Of a DNA stretch of 29,560 nt, positions 1 to 7,985 are shown one piece after another (positions within the stretch are counted from its first letter, which is position 1; every line of letters starts with the position of its first letter). Under the pieces are notes generated by a model, which saw only the letters and a program-made list of their open reading frames with translations, was not told the DNA's origin and did no database searches. A program made the translations under genes and the position numbers. The stretch comes from an uncultured Ellagibacter sp. (lineage in GTDB: Bacteria > Actinomycetota > Coriobacteriia > Coriobacteriales > Eggerthellaceae), in contig NZ_CAKTTZ010000032.1 in the NCBI RefSeq assembly GCF_934617235.1, forward strand, positions 1 through 29,560. The letters are read 5' to 3'.

Positions 1-446
1 GGGTAGCATTCGCCTGGCAAGGGTGGCCGGCGGTTCCGGCGATGGCCCTTGATACACCACAAATCGGGACGCGATCCTCAAGCCGTCATAAAGGGGTCCA
101 TCGAGCGAAAAAGCGTTGCACAACTCGTTCTTTTGACCACGAACTCGGGTTTGCTCGTCCCGGCGCGTCTCCTTCCCGAGAAACCTGTCGCGCGCGGCAA
201 GTATTTGTCGCCTCCGCGCCGCGCAATTCACGCTATAGTGAACGGGAAAAACCAGCTTGTCACTGCGCGCGGCGCAAGCCCCACAGCCGGTCGCCTTATG
301 CGCCTCAGCTCATGCGCCGCTTGAGCGCCGGCGCCGGCGTGCGCTCGCTACGCGGTGCACGAGCAAGGCAACGTCGGCGGTTCGTCGCCGAGAGGACACG
401 CGAGTCACGAGCGCCTTCGCCGCTTCGACGCCAGGAAAGGACTTCC
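1..446. other. Leading gap before the peptidase gene
   Basis: No convincing complete gene lies here. One plus-strand frame reads GSIRLARVAGGSGDGP and stops at 50-52, so the first 52 bases could be the tail of a gene outside the window; this is weak. A TATAGT box at 234-239 is the best -10 candidate for the downstream peptidase, but no good -35 sits 16-18 bases before it. The plus frame that continues into the peptidase is open from the window edge, but its translation is Arg/Ser-rich and unlike a protein, as expected of chance open frames in GC-rich DNA. Confidence 0.4.
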
Positions 447-1529
447 ATGTACGAACAACGCATAAAAACGGTTCGCCGCCTGCTCGGCGAGATGGGTCTC
501 ACCCAGATGATCGTGAGCGACCCGCGCTCCATCCAATATCTCACCGGCGCTTACGTGGAGCCGGGCGAGCGTTTCCTGGCACTCGTGATCACCGAGGGGA
601 AGGCGCCCGTCCTCTTCCTGAATCGCCTGTTCACAGCTCCGAAATCGCTTCCTTGCGAAGTGTTTTCCTTCGACGACGTGGACAATCCGCTGCCCGAAGT
701 GGCGAAGCTCTTGCACACAGATGCGCCATGCGGCGTCGACAAGAACCTTGCCGCCCGCTTCCTCGTGCCGCTGATGGAGGCGCATGCGGCGAAGTCCTTC
801 ACCTTGGGATCGCCTGCCGTCGACGAGGCGCGAGCTATCAAAAGCGTCGAGGAACAGGCACTCATGCGCGCTGCGTCGGCGACAAACGACCAGGCCATGG
901 CGCGCTTTTGCGAGCTTGTCCACGAGGGGGCAACCGAGCGGGAAATCGCTGAGAAGCTCGAGGGCATCTATCGCGAGCTGGGTGCTTCGGGGCATTCCTT
1001 CTCCCCCATCGTGAGCTTTGGCGCAAACGCTGCCGACCCGCACCATATGCCCGATGACACGAAGCTGAAAGCCGGCGACGTCGTGCTCTTCGACGTGGGG
1101 TGCCGTCAGGACGAGTACTGCTCGGACATGACGCGCACCTTCTTCTGGGGCGAGCCGACGACCAAGCAACGCGAAGTGTACGAGCTGGTGCGCCGCGCGA
1201 ACGAGGCGGGGCGCGCGGCTGTGCACCCCGGTGCGCGCTTCTGCGACATCGACAAGGCGGCGCGCGACGTCATCGCCGAAGCCGGCTACGGCGAGTATTT
1301 CACCCATCGCTTGGGTCACCAAATCGGCCTCGACGAGCACGAGCCGGGCGACGTGTCCTCCGTTCATGACGAGAAGGTCGAGGTCGGGATGTGTTTTTCC
1401 ATCGAGCCGGGAATCTATCTGCCAGGCGAGTTCGGCGTGCGCATCGAGGACCTGGTGTGCGTGACCGAAGGCGGCTGCGAGGTTCTCAACAGCTACCCCC
1501 GCGAGCTCACGGTGCTGGGAAAGAAGTAG
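447..1529 (+). CDS. Xaa-Pro aminopeptidase family (M24) metallopeptidase
   Basis: A 360-residue cytosolic dinuclear-metal peptidase of the aminopeptidase P / prolidase type, expected to cleave peptides next to proline. The N-terminal half (about 1-130) is the creatinase-like domain and the C-terminal half is the pita-bread catalytic fold. Metal ligands are visible: Asp216 in LFDVG, Asp227 in CSDMTR, His291 in HRLGHQIG, Glu320 in SIEPG and Glu334 in RIEDL. The ATG at 447 is chosen because AGGAAAGG ends seven bases before it; the frame stays open upstream but does not look coding. The gene stands alone and is convergent with folD. Whether it acts as an aminopeptidase (PepP) or a dipeptidase (PepQ) cannot be decided from sequence. 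Confidence 0.92.
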   Translation: MYEQRIKTVRRLLGEMGLTQMIVSDPRSIQYLTGAYVEPGERFLALVITEGKAPVLFLNRLFTAPKSLPCEVFSFDDVDNPLPEVAKLLHTDAPCGVDKNLAARFLVPLMEAHAAKSFTLGSPAVDEARAIKSVEEQALMRAASATNDQAMARFCELVHEGATEREIAEKLEGIYRELGASGHSFSPIVSFGANAADPHHMPDDTKLKAGDVVLFDVGCRQDEYCSDMTRTFFWGEPTTKQREVYELVRRANEAGRAAVHPGARFCDIDKAARDVIAEAGYGEYFTHRLGHQIGLDEHEPGDVSSVHDEKVEVGMCFSIEPGIYLPGEFGVRIEDLVCVTEGGCEVLNSYPRELTVLGKK

Positions 1530-1570
1530 GGGGTAAGGTTCTCCTGCGCGACGACGCCCGCCTTACTGCG

Positions 1571-1634
1571 CGAGGTCGACTCCTTCTGCATGAGGTCAGC
1601 CTCCTTTTGCTACACGAGGCCACCCTCTTATGTA
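1571..1634. repeat. Three imperfect 20-24 bp direct repeats
   Basis: Copies at 1571-1590, 1591-1614 and 1615-1634 share the pattern YGAGGYC, then CYCYTTNTG with small changes. The middle copy is four bases longer. They follow the peptidase stop and have no assigned role. Confidence 0.55.
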
Positions 1635-1745
1635 TGAAATTCGAGGGTGTCGTGGACAATTATCGTCGATATGTGAGTCGAAAGAAGCGCGACAGGAGGG
1701 ATTTAGCCTGCCAGCCTTGCGTTTCCCCAGGTCAGGTTTTCTGGA

Positions 1746-1771
1746 GAGGAGTTATCTTAAAGAAACTCCTC
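1746..1771. terminator. Hairpin between convergent genes, possible terminator
   Basis: GAGGAGTT (1746-1753) and AACTCCTC (1764-1771) form a perfect 8-bp stem with a 10-base loop. It lies between converging genes, where a terminator is expected, but no strong U-tract follows on either strand, so intrinsic termination is unproven. Confidence 0.35.
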
Positions 1772-1905
1772 ACATATCGCGGCATTTTGTCCACGACGAC
1801 GCCATTTCAGCGAGAAACCTCCTGAAGGGAGCTCTATGAGACAGAGGAAAAACACGGACCCCGATGCAGGCGCCATTCCTCGAACCGCGCAGACGAAGGG
1901 AGACT

Positions 1906-2760
1906 CTACTTCCCCGCCGCCTTTTCGGCCGCCTCCACAACGTGCGCCATGGTAACGCTCGTCGTGACGGTGCCAATGCCACCGGGAACAGGGGTGATGG
2001 CGTCGACGATGGGCTTAACCTCGTCGAAGTTCACATCGCCGCACAGCGTTCCATGCGAATCGAAGTTGATACCCACATCGAGCACCGTCTGCCCCGCGCG
2101 GAAGTATTCCTTCCCAAACGCCCGAGCGCGACCAACAGCGCAGATGACGATGTCGGCCATCTGACACAGCTCGGCCAGGTTCTCAGTACGCGAATGGCAG
2201 ATGGTGACGCTCGCGTTGCGACGCAGGAGCATCATCGAGACAGGCTTGCCCACCACAAGGCTGCGTCCGATGACCACAACATGCTTTCCCACCAGGGGAA
2301 TCTTGTAGAAATCGAGAATCTCGATGCACGCTTGCGCCGTGCACGGGGGGAAACCGTCGCTCGAATCGGTGAACACGGACGCGAGGGACCCAAGCGAGAT
2401 GCCGTCGATGTCCTTGCCGGGCGCAAGCATGTTGCACAGCGCCTTCTCGTCGAGAAAGCTCGGGAGGGGACGAAACATCAGGCAGCCGTGCACCGTCTTG
2501 TCGTAGTTGATGGATTGCAGCGTCGCCTGCACGGCAGCTTGCGGCGCCAAGTCGTCCAAGACGTAAGGCTTAGTGGAAAGCCCCAGGCTGGCGGCGCGTT
2601 TCTTCGCCGTACGCTCATAGGACAAGTCGTCGGGCCGCTCCCCCATGCGCACGAGGGCAAGCGTGGGCTCAACGCCGCACGATTTGAGCGCCTCGATACG
2701 ATCACGCAGGTCGACCGCCATATGGTCGACGACCGGTTTTCCTTTAAGCAGCGTTGCCAT
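1906..2760 (-). CDS. folD: Methylene-tetrahydrofolate dehydrogenase (FolD family)
   Basis: A 284-residue cytosolic enzyme that interconverts methylene-THF and methenyl-THF with NAD(P); most FolD proteins also hydrolyse methenyl-THF to formyl-THF. Seen: the substrate segment GERPDDLSYERTAKKR (40-55), KDIDG, PCTAQACIEIL, the nucleotide-binding segment VVVIGRSLVVGKPVS followed by CHSRT, and PVPGGIGTVTTSVTM near the C-terminus. The canonical YxxxK pair (Tyr50/Lys54 in E. coli FolD) reads Tyr48 and Ala52 here, with lysines at 53-54. This suggests reduced or absent cyclohydrolase activity, which the neighbouring FchA could supply. The ATG follows AAGGTGG. Last gene of the coaX-fhs-fchA-folD run, 30 bases after fchA. 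Confidence 0.93.
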   Translation of the reverse strand: MATLLKGKPVVDHMAVDLRDRIEALKSCGVEPTLALVRMGERPDDLSYERTAKKRAASLGLSTKPYVLDDLAPQAAVQATLQSINYDKTVHGCLMFRPLPSFLDEKALCNMLAPGKDIDGISLGSLASVFTDSSDGFPPCTAQACIEILDFYKIPLVGKHVVVIGRSLVVGKPVSMMLLRRNASVTICHSRTENLAELCQMADIVICAVGRARAFGKEYFRAGQTVLDVGINFDSHGTLCGDVNFDEVKPIVDAITPVPGGIGTVTTSVTMAHVVEAAEKAAGK

Positions 2761-2790
2761 AATCCACCTTCACCCTTAAGGGCCCTTACT

Positions 2791-3405
2791 TTACGAAACT
2801 TCCTTGACAACGAAATCGAACAGCTCATCGCAGCGCCCGCGCGTTGTCTTTGCAAGGGATAATGCCTCCTCGCGGACGAGGCACGCCTTGTCGGCATCGT
2901 CCATCGAAGCCGCATTGATGAACACGTTCAGGCTTGCGCCATCGACCGCGGCGCGCGCGAACGCAGCAGAAACCCCCGCGTCCGACCTGGCCATTCGGCT
3001 TCCGAAATGCGCCAGGTAGTCCGCATGGTCAACCACGTGCGCCGCCGTGCGCATGATTTCGAGTGGCACCTCGGTCGCCCCGACAAGCGCTTGTTGGATC
3101 GCCGACTGCTTCGCCGCAAGTTCTTCCGGCGTCCCTTTCGGCATGCGATAGGCCGCCGCAAGCGGTTCGAAAGCGCGCGCGTCCTCGTCGATAAGCTCGA
3201 CCAAGCGGGCGCGAAGTCCCTCGAGCTCTTCGAGATGGCTCTTGACCTCGCCCTCGACCTCGGCATACGTCTTCTTCCCCACGGTGAGGTTGCCCACCAT
3301 GGACGCAAGCGCCGCGGCAAGTGCGCCAGCATAGGCCGACGCCCCACCCCCGCCGGGAACAGGCGCTGCGGACGCGAGCTCATCTATGAAACGGGTGTCT
3401 ACCAT
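2791..3405 (-). CDS. fchA: FchA-type cyclodeaminase/cyclohydrolase
   Basis: A 204-residue protein of the formiminotetrahydrofolate cyclodeaminase / methenyl-THF cyclohydrolase family. The signature is the N-terminal APVPGGGGASAYAGALAAAL stretch (about 14-33) followed by MVGNLTVGKK. In anaerobes FchA hydrolyses methenyl-THF to 10-formyl-THF, or deaminates formimino-THF during histidine and purine breakdown. Its place between fhs and folD favours the cyclohydrolase role. The ATG at 3405 is chosen because AGGAAGAG precedes it; the frame extends 21 codons upstream with no site. A TTGAAA box in the gap upstream could be a weak internal promoter. No glutamate formiminotransferase or histidine utilisation gene is nearby. 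Confidence 0.88.
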   Translation of the reverse strand: MVDTRFIDELASAAPVPGGGGASAYAGALAAALASMVGNLTVGKKTYAEVEGEVKSHLEELEGLRARLVELIDEDARAFEPLAAAYRMPKGTPEELAAKQSAIQQALVGATEVPLEIMRTAAHVVDHADYLAHFGSRMARSDAGVSAAFARAAVDGASLNVFINAASMDDADKACLVREEALSLAKTTRGRCDELFDFVVKEVS

Positions 3406-3496
3406 AAATGTCTCTTCCTCGTTTTCGGGCCGCGAATGATTAGGATACTTAGTACGGTAACCAACCATTGTTTCAACCGTGCAACGATTACCGCAA

Positions 3497-3522
3497 GCGC
3501 TCGCGCGTTGCCACGCGAGCGC
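3497..3522. other. Strong GC hairpin between fhs and fchA
   Basis: GCGCTCGCG (3497-3505) and CGCGAGCGC (3514-3522) form a perfect 9-bp stem with an 8-base loop in the 143-base gap after fhs. No U-tract follows on the minus strand. It could stabilise the fhs message or reduce read-through into fchA. Confidence 0.45.
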
Positions 3523-3548
3523 AGGATTGACGATAAGCGGGCAGCTTC

Positions 3549-5237
3549 CTAGAAAAGCCCCGTGATCTTTCCGGTCTCATCGACGTCGATTTTGAAAGCG
3601 GCAGGCGATTTGCCCAGGCCAGGCATGGTCATGATGTTGCCCGTAAGAGCGACCACGAACCCGGCACCGGCGCTCACCTTGACATCGCGCACGGTGATAT
3701 GGAACCCGCGCGGCGCGCCGAGCTTGGTCTGGTTGTCGCTGAAGCTGTACTGGGTCTTCGCCATGCACACGGGCATGTCGCCGAAACCGAGCTTCTCGAG
3801 CTTGGCAAGTTCCTTGGCTGCCTTAGCCTCGAACTCCACGCCGTCGGCACGGTAGATGCGCTTGGCGATGGCCTCGATCTTCTCGCGCAGGCCCAGGTCG
3901 TCACCATAGGCGAACTCGAACGTATCGGCGCTGCGACCAGCCTCGTCGCCCTCGTTGCACAGGCGCACGACCTCATCGGCCAGCGCCAGGCCGCCCTCGC
4001 CGCCCTTGGCCCACACCTCGGAGAGCGCAACGTTCACACCCAGCTCGCGGCACTTGTCCTCGACAAGCTTCAGCTCGGCCTCGGTGTCGGAGGGGAAACG
4101 GTTGATGGCCACCACGCACGGCAGCTTGTACACCTTCGTAATGTTCTCCACATGCTGCAGCAGGTTGGGAAGACCCGCCTCCAGCGCCTCGAGATTCTCC
4201 TCGTTAAGCGCGTCTTTCGCCACACCGCCGTGGTTCTTGAGCGCGCGCACCGTCGCCACGACCACCACCGCATCGGGCTTAAGCCCCGTCAGGCGGCACT
4301 TGATGTCGAGGAACTTCTCCGCACCCAGATCAGCACCGAAGCCGGCCTCGGTGATGGCGTAGTCACCGAGCGCCAGGGCCATTCGCGTCGCCATGATGGA
4401 GTTGCATCCGTGCGCGATGTTGGCGAAGGGGCCGCCGTGGACGAACGCGGGCGTGCCCTCGAGCGTCTGCACGAGGTTCGGCTTGAGCGCGTCTTTGAGC
4501 AGCGCGGCCATCGCGCCCTCGGCGTGCAGGTCATGAGCGGTGACGGGCTGGTCGTCGTAGGTGTAGCCCACCACGATGCGACCGAGGCGCTCCTTCAGGT
4601 CAGTGATGCTCGTTGCCAGGCAGAACACGGCCATGACCTCGGACGCCACGGTGATATCGAAGCCGTCCTCGCGCGGCACGCCATTCGCTTTGCCGCCCAA
4701 GCCGTCAACGATATTGCGCAGCTGTCGGTCATTCATGTCGACGACGCGCTTCCAGGTGATCTTCCGCACATCGATACCGAGCTGGTTGCCGTTATGGATA
4801 TGCGCATCGAGCATAGCCGCAAGCAGGTTGTTCGCAGCGCCGATGGCGTGGAAGTCGCCGGTGAAGTGAAGGTTGATATCTTCCATGGGAACGACCTGGG
4901 CGTATCCGCCGCCAGCCGCGCCGCCCTTGATGCCGAACACGGGCCCCAAGCTCGGTTCGCGCAGCGCCACGACGGGATTCTTGCCGCGCTTCGCGAGCGC
5001 GTCGGCCAACCCGACCGTCGTCGTGGTCTTGCCCTCACCTGCCGGCGTAGGGTTGATCGCCGTCACGAGCACAAGCTTGCCCGGAGTATGCGAATTCTCG
5101 CGCAGAAGGTTGTAGTCCACCTTCGCCTTGTACTTGCCATACATCTCGAGATACTTGTCGTCGATGCCCGCCTTCTCGGCGATTGCGTCGATGCGCTGCG
5201 GCTGTGCTGCTTGCGCGATTTCGATATCACTTTGCAT
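3549..5237 (-). CDS. fhs: Formate--tetrahydrofolate ligase
   Basis: A 562-residue cytosolic enzyme that uses ATP to join formate and THF into 10-formyl-THF. Length matches the family (about 556). The ATP-binding loop TPAGEGKTTTT is at 64-74, followed by REPSLGPVFGIKGGAAGGG, then the INLHFTGDFHAI and NLLAAMLDAHIHNGN segments. Near the C-terminus is the typical GAGFVVALTGNIMTMPGLG stretch. The ATG at 5237 follows GGAAAGGG. It starts 21 bases after coaX, so the two are probably co-transcribed. With FchA and FolD it forms the formate-to-methylene-THF route used by acetogens (methyl branch of Wood-Ljungdahl) and, in other anaerobes, for formate assimilation or C1 balance. No other Wood-Ljungdahl gene is in view. 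Confidence 0.97.
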   Translation of the reverse strand: MQSDIEIAQAAQPQRIDAIAEKAGIDDKYLEMYGKYKAKVDYNLLRENSHTPGKLVLVTAINPTPAGEGKTTTTVGLADALAKRGKNPVVALREPSLGPVFGIKGGAAGGGYAQVVPMEDINLHFTGDFHAIGAANNLLAAMLDAHIHNGNQLGIDVRKITWKRVVDMNDRQLRNIVDGLGGKANGVPREDGFDITVASEVMAVFCLATSITDLKERLGRIVVGYTYDDQPVTAHDLHAEGAMAALLKDALKPNLVQTLEGTPAFVHGGPFANIAHGCNSIMATRMALALGDYAITEAGFGADLGAEKFLDIKCRLTGLKPDAVVVVATVRALKNHGGVAKDALNEENLEALEAGLPNLLQHVENITKVYKLPCVVAINRFPSDTEAELKLVEDKCRELGVNVALSEVWAKGGEGGLALADEVVRLCNEGDEAGRSADTFEFAYGDDLGLREKIEAIAKRIYRADGVEFEAKAAKELAKLEKLGFGDMPVCMAKTQYSFSDNQTKLGAPRGFHITVRDVKVSAGAGFVVALTGNIMTMPGLGKSPAAFKIDVDETGKITGLF

Positions 5238-5258
5238 GTCGACCCTTTCCGTCAGAAG

Positions 5259-6038
5259 CTAATTTCCCGTCTTAGCACACTCAGCATACACAAGGCGCAG
5301 CCCGACAAGCGTCAGGTCGGGCTGGACGGCGGTGATGGTACGCGAGTGCTCGGCGATGAGGGGCGCAAGCCCGCCCGTCGCGACGATAGGAGCCTCATAG
5401 CCAAGCTCCTCGATCACGCGGCGCACGAGCCCGTCGGCGCGATCGGCTTCCCCGTAGACAATGCCCACCTGCAAAGCCTCTTCCGTGTTGCGCCCGATGG
5501 CGTGATGAGGGTCGGCCAAGTCGATTGCTGCCAAGCGCGTGGCATGGGAAAACAACGCCGACGCACCCGTTTGCACGCCGGGCGCGATGATGCCACCCAG
5601 GAATCGGCCCTGCTTATCGACCACCTCGATATTGGTTGCCGTGCCGAAATCGACCACGACGACAGGCGCGCCGAACAGCTCGCGCGCGGCAACGGCGTCG
5701 GCCACGCGGTCCGAGCCGATTTCTTGAGGCCTGGGGTAGTCCGCGTCGAAAAGCGAGCCTGCCGTTTTCGCAGAGCACACGATAGTCTCGACGCCCGCCA
5801 GGTCCTTAACCGCACGCGTCCATGCCCCGGTGAGCTGGGGAACGACCGACGCAAGCGCCGCACCCGTAATGTCGCTTGCCTGGAGATTCTCAGAATGGAG
5901 CAGCGGCAGGAGCTTCACGCGCAGCTCGTCGGAAGTGTGGTCGCGGTTGGTGGCAACGCGCCACATGCGCTCGAGGCTTTCCCCCTCGTAGACGCCGATA
6001 GCCGTCTGGGTGTTCCCCACATCGATGACAAGTAACAT
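5259..6038 (-). CDS. coaX: Type III pantothenate kinase
   Basis: A 259-residue ASKHA-fold kinase catalysing the first step of coenzyme A synthesis, phosphorylation of pantothenate. Seen: the N-terminal phosphate-binding motif VIDVGNTQTAIG, the conserved PQEIGSDRVADAVAA, the VVVDFGTATNIEVVD segment and GGIIAPGVQTGASALF. The type III family is typically insensitive to CoA feedback and needs a monovalent cation. The ATG at 6038 opens the minus-strand run coaX-fhs-fchA-folD. A possible promoter lies in the divergent gap with the response regulator: TTGGTA and TATAGA, 19 bases apart, on the minus strand near 6085-6113. Confidence 0.95.
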   Translation of the reverse strand: MLLVIDVGNTQTAIGVYEGESLERMWRVATNRDHTSDELRVKLLPLLHSENLQASDITGAALASVVPQLTGAWTRAVKDLAGVETIVCSAKTAGSLFDADYPRPQEIGSDRVADAVAARELFGAPVVVVDFGTATNIEVVDKQGRFLGGIIAPGVQTGASALFSHATRLAAIDLADPHHAIGRNTEEALQVGIVYGEADRADGLVRRVIEELGYEAPIVATGGLAPLIAEHSRTITAVQPDLTLVGLRLVYAECAKTGN

Positions 6039-6084
6039 GATTTTGACAGTCTCCCTTCGCCGCGCGCGGCAAACTCGAATTGTC

Positions 6085-6090
6085 TATAGT
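6085..6090 (+). promoter_or_regulatory. Possible -10 box for the two-component pair
   Basis: TATAGT matches TATAAT at five of six positions and lies 114 bases before the response regulator start, in the gap with divergent coaX. No -35 is recognisable at 17 bases, so support is weak. Confidence 0.3.
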
Positions 6091-6203
6091 GTTAGCTGGC
6101 ATGATACTACCAAGAAAAGGCGCTCGCCGACGCCGCAAACGCCGCACAGGCGCAAACGGCGACGATCGCAAGTGCCCGCAAAGAGGAACGAGGAGGAAAG
6201 GCC

Positions 6204-6899
6204 ATGCCCGATGCGCCCGCTCGCATTCTCGTAGTTGACGACGAACCTTCCATCACGGAATTCGTCGGCTACGCGCTGCGTAAAGAAGGATTCTCCGTCG
6301 ATGTGGTCGACAACGGCGAGGACGCCCTTTCCCGCGCGATGAAAAACGCCTACGACCTGTTCGTTCTCGACATCATGTTGCCGGGAATCGACGGCTACGA
6401 GCTTTGCCGCCGCCTGCGCGCTCATACTTCGTCGCCCGTGCTGTTCCTCTCCGCGCGCGACACCGAGCTCGACAAGGTCGTGGGACTCGAAATCGGCGGC
6501 GACGACTATCTCTCCAAGCCCTTCGGCGTGCGCGAGCTGATTGCGCGTGTTCGTGCCCTTCTGCGGCGCAGCCAGGGCGACGACTTCGCGAAGAACACGA
6601 GCGTCATCTCGGCAGGAGGCATCACCCTAAACGAGGACGCCCACACCGCGACCGGCGACGCAGGCGATATCGATTTGACCCCGCGCGAATTCGAGCTGCT
6701 CGCCGCGCTGATGAAAAGCGCCGGGAAGGTCGTCTCCCGCGAGGATTTGCTGCGCGACGCGTGGGGCTGGGAATACCTCACGGAGACGAAAACGGTCGAC
6801 ACGCACATCAAGCGCCTGCGTGATAAGATTTCGAGCGCCGGGTACGATTCCGGCCTCGTGGAAACGGTTCGCGGCTACGGATATAGGTTCAAGAAATAA
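6204..6899 (+). CDS. OmpR/PhoB-family response regulator
   Basis: A 231-residue DNA-binding response regulator. The receiver domain (about 6-120) has the acidic pair Asp12-Asp13 in VVDDEP, phospho-acceptor Asp56 in LFVLDIMLPGIDG, Ser83 in LFLSARD and Lys105 in YLSKPFG. The C-terminal winged helix (about 135-230) has LTPREFELLAAL, SREDLLRDAWGW, the TVDTHIKRLRDKI recognition region and the VRGYGYRF ending. The ATG follows a strong GAGGAGGAAAGG site. It is followed immediately by a histidine kinase, presumably its partner. The target regulon cannot be inferred; the neighbours are housekeeping genes. Confidence 0.96.
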   Translation: MPDAPARILVVDDEPSITEFVGYALRKEGFSVDVVDNGEDALSRAMKNAYDLFVLDIMLPGIDGYELCRRLRAHTSSPVLFLSARDTELDKVVGLEIGGDDYLSKPFGVRELIARVRALLRRSQGDDFAKNTSVISAGGITLNEDAHTATGDAGDIDLTPREFELLAALMKSAGKVVSREDLLRDAWGWEYLTETKTVDTHIKRLRDKISSAGYDSGLVETVRGYGYRFKK

Positions 6900-7939
6900 A
6901 GCAACTGCAGACATATTTCGCACTTCTGGCAACGCTGTTCGCCATCCTTTCGGCGGCCTTCGCGATCGCGGTCTCGCACTTCGTGTTCGGGCTTCGGCCC
7001 CTGGCGTTCTTCCTTCTGGTGCCCGTCGCCGTTTTCACATTCGCCTTCAGCCTGCTCATCGGGCATTTTCTTGCTGAACCGCTTGCGCGCTTGGCGGCGC
7101 GCCTTCGCGATTTCCGCACCGGCGATCCCGCGCCGGCGACCATCACCATCGATGGGCGCATCGAGGAAGTCGACCGACTCACGCTGGGCGTGAACAGGCT
7201 TTCGGAGACTATCCGCACGCAGCAGGAAAGCCTCGCCTCGCGCGAAAGCCGCGAGAGCACGTTCGTGAGCGACGTGGCGCACGAGCTGCGCACCCCGCTC
7301 ACCGCGATTCGGGGCAACGCCGAGATGCTGTCCGACCCTGATTTGCCACCGTCTTTGCGCGAGAAGTTCACGGGCATCATTGTAGAAGAGAGCCGGCGCC
7401 TGTCGAACCTGGTGAACGACCTGCTTGCGCTGCAGCGCCTGGAAAACGGCAACATCGCGACCGAGTTCTCGCGCGTCGATTTGGGGCAGGTGGCACGCGA
7501 GGTGGTGGATTCGCTCTCGCCGCTTCTGCGCGAGCGACAAGCAAACTGCCAGGTCATAGGGGAAGCCCCCGACGTGCTCGGCAACCGCGATCGCCTGAAG
7601 CAAGTGGTGTTCAATCTGGTGGAGAATTCAAGCCGCTTCATCGAACCGGGCGGGCATATCACCGTCGAGCTCATGGGCGCACGGGGCAACTCCGTGCTCT
7701 CCGTGCGCGACGATGGTTGCGGCCTGGGTGACGTCGACCCGAAGCTTTTGTTCGATCGGTTCTATCGAGGCGACCCATCGCGCAACCGCGGCACCGGAGG
7801 CACGGGACTCGGCCTCGCCATCGTGAAGTCGGTCGTCGATGCGCACGACGGCACCGTCGAGGCGTTCAACCTCCCTGACGGAGGCGCCTGCTTCCTCGTG
7901 GCCATTCCCTCGATCATACAGGGCAGCGAGGCTCACTAG
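6896..7939 (+). CDS. Membrane histidine kinase, start codon abnormal
   Basis: The partner kinase of the upstream regulator. From GTG 6983 it would have 318 residues but lose its first membrane helix. The same frame is open back to a TAG at 6884-6886 and encodes a clear first helix (YFALLATLFAILSAAFAIAV). No ATG, GTG or TTG occurs between that stop and 6983. The ATA at 6896 overlaps the regulator stop (ATAA) as an ATGA junction normally would, and a CTG at 6905 is another option; 6896 is used here tentatively. The two helices are joined by only about nine residues, so there is no extracytoplasmic sensor. Then come a HAMP-like linker, the phospho-acceptor His in SDVAHELRTPLTAIRG (about 129), the N-box FNLVENSSRF, RDDGCGLG, the F-box LFDRFYRGD and GGTGLGLAIVKSVV. 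Confidence 0.85.
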   Translation: MKQLQTYFALLATLFAILSAAFAIAVSHFVFGLRPLAFFLLVPVAVFTFAFSLLIGHFLAEPLARLAARLRDFRTGDPAPATITIDGRIEEVDRLTLGVNRLSETIRTQQESLASRESRESTFVSDVAHELRTPLTAIRGNAEMLSDPDLPPSLREKFTGIIVEESRRLSNLVNDLLALQRLENGNIATEFSRVDLGQVAREVVDSLSPLLRERQANCQVIGEAPDVLGNRDRLKQVVFNLVENSSRFIEPGGHITVELMGARGNSVLSVRDDGCGLGDVDPKLLFDRFYRGDPSRNRGTGGTGLGLAIVKSVVDAHDGTVEAFNLPDGGACFLVAIPSIIQGSEAH

Positions 7940-7950
7940 GCAGAATGACA

Positions 7951-7979
7951 TTGAAAACGTAGTAGGGCGCTGCTAGAAT
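7951..7979 (+). promoter_or_regulatory. Promoter of the small RNA
   Basis: TTGAAA (7951-7956), a 17-base spacer, then TAGAAT (7974-7979) preceded directly by TGC, an extended -10. This is one of the best promoters in the window. It points away from the kinase stop (7939) into a gap with no plus-strand gene. Predicted start is about 7986. Confidence 0.75.
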
Positions 7980-7985
7980 AACCAG

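Larger units (their letters stand above)
1530..1905. other. Convergent intergenic region with short repeats
   Basis: This 376-base gap lies between the stop of the peptidase and the stop of folD. It holds three imperfect repeats (1571-1634) and a perfect 8-bp hairpin (1746-1771). A 39-codon frame starting at 1836 after GAAGGGAG overlaps the folD end and shows no family resemblance. No convincing gene is present. Confidence 0.5.

Noticed and set aside
189..240. A 12-bp match (CGCGCGCGGCAA) followed by TATAGTG, shared with 6061-6091
   Set aside because: The distance between the 12-mer and the TATAGTG differs (45 against 24 bases) and such GC runs are common here; probably chance.
1836..1955. 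A 39-codon frame after a GAAGGGAG site
   Set aside because: It overlaps the folD 3' end, is Pro/Arg-rich and resembles no family. The Shine-Dalgarno match alone is not enough.
3699..6035. A 778-codon open frame on the plus strand opposite fhs and coaX
   Set aside because: The minus-strand genes fhs and coaX are secure; this frame is a GC-driven shadow with His/Arg/Val-rich sequence and no recognisable domain. The same holds for the long plus frames opposite ftsH (16774-19056) and opposite maf-tilS (19846-21822).
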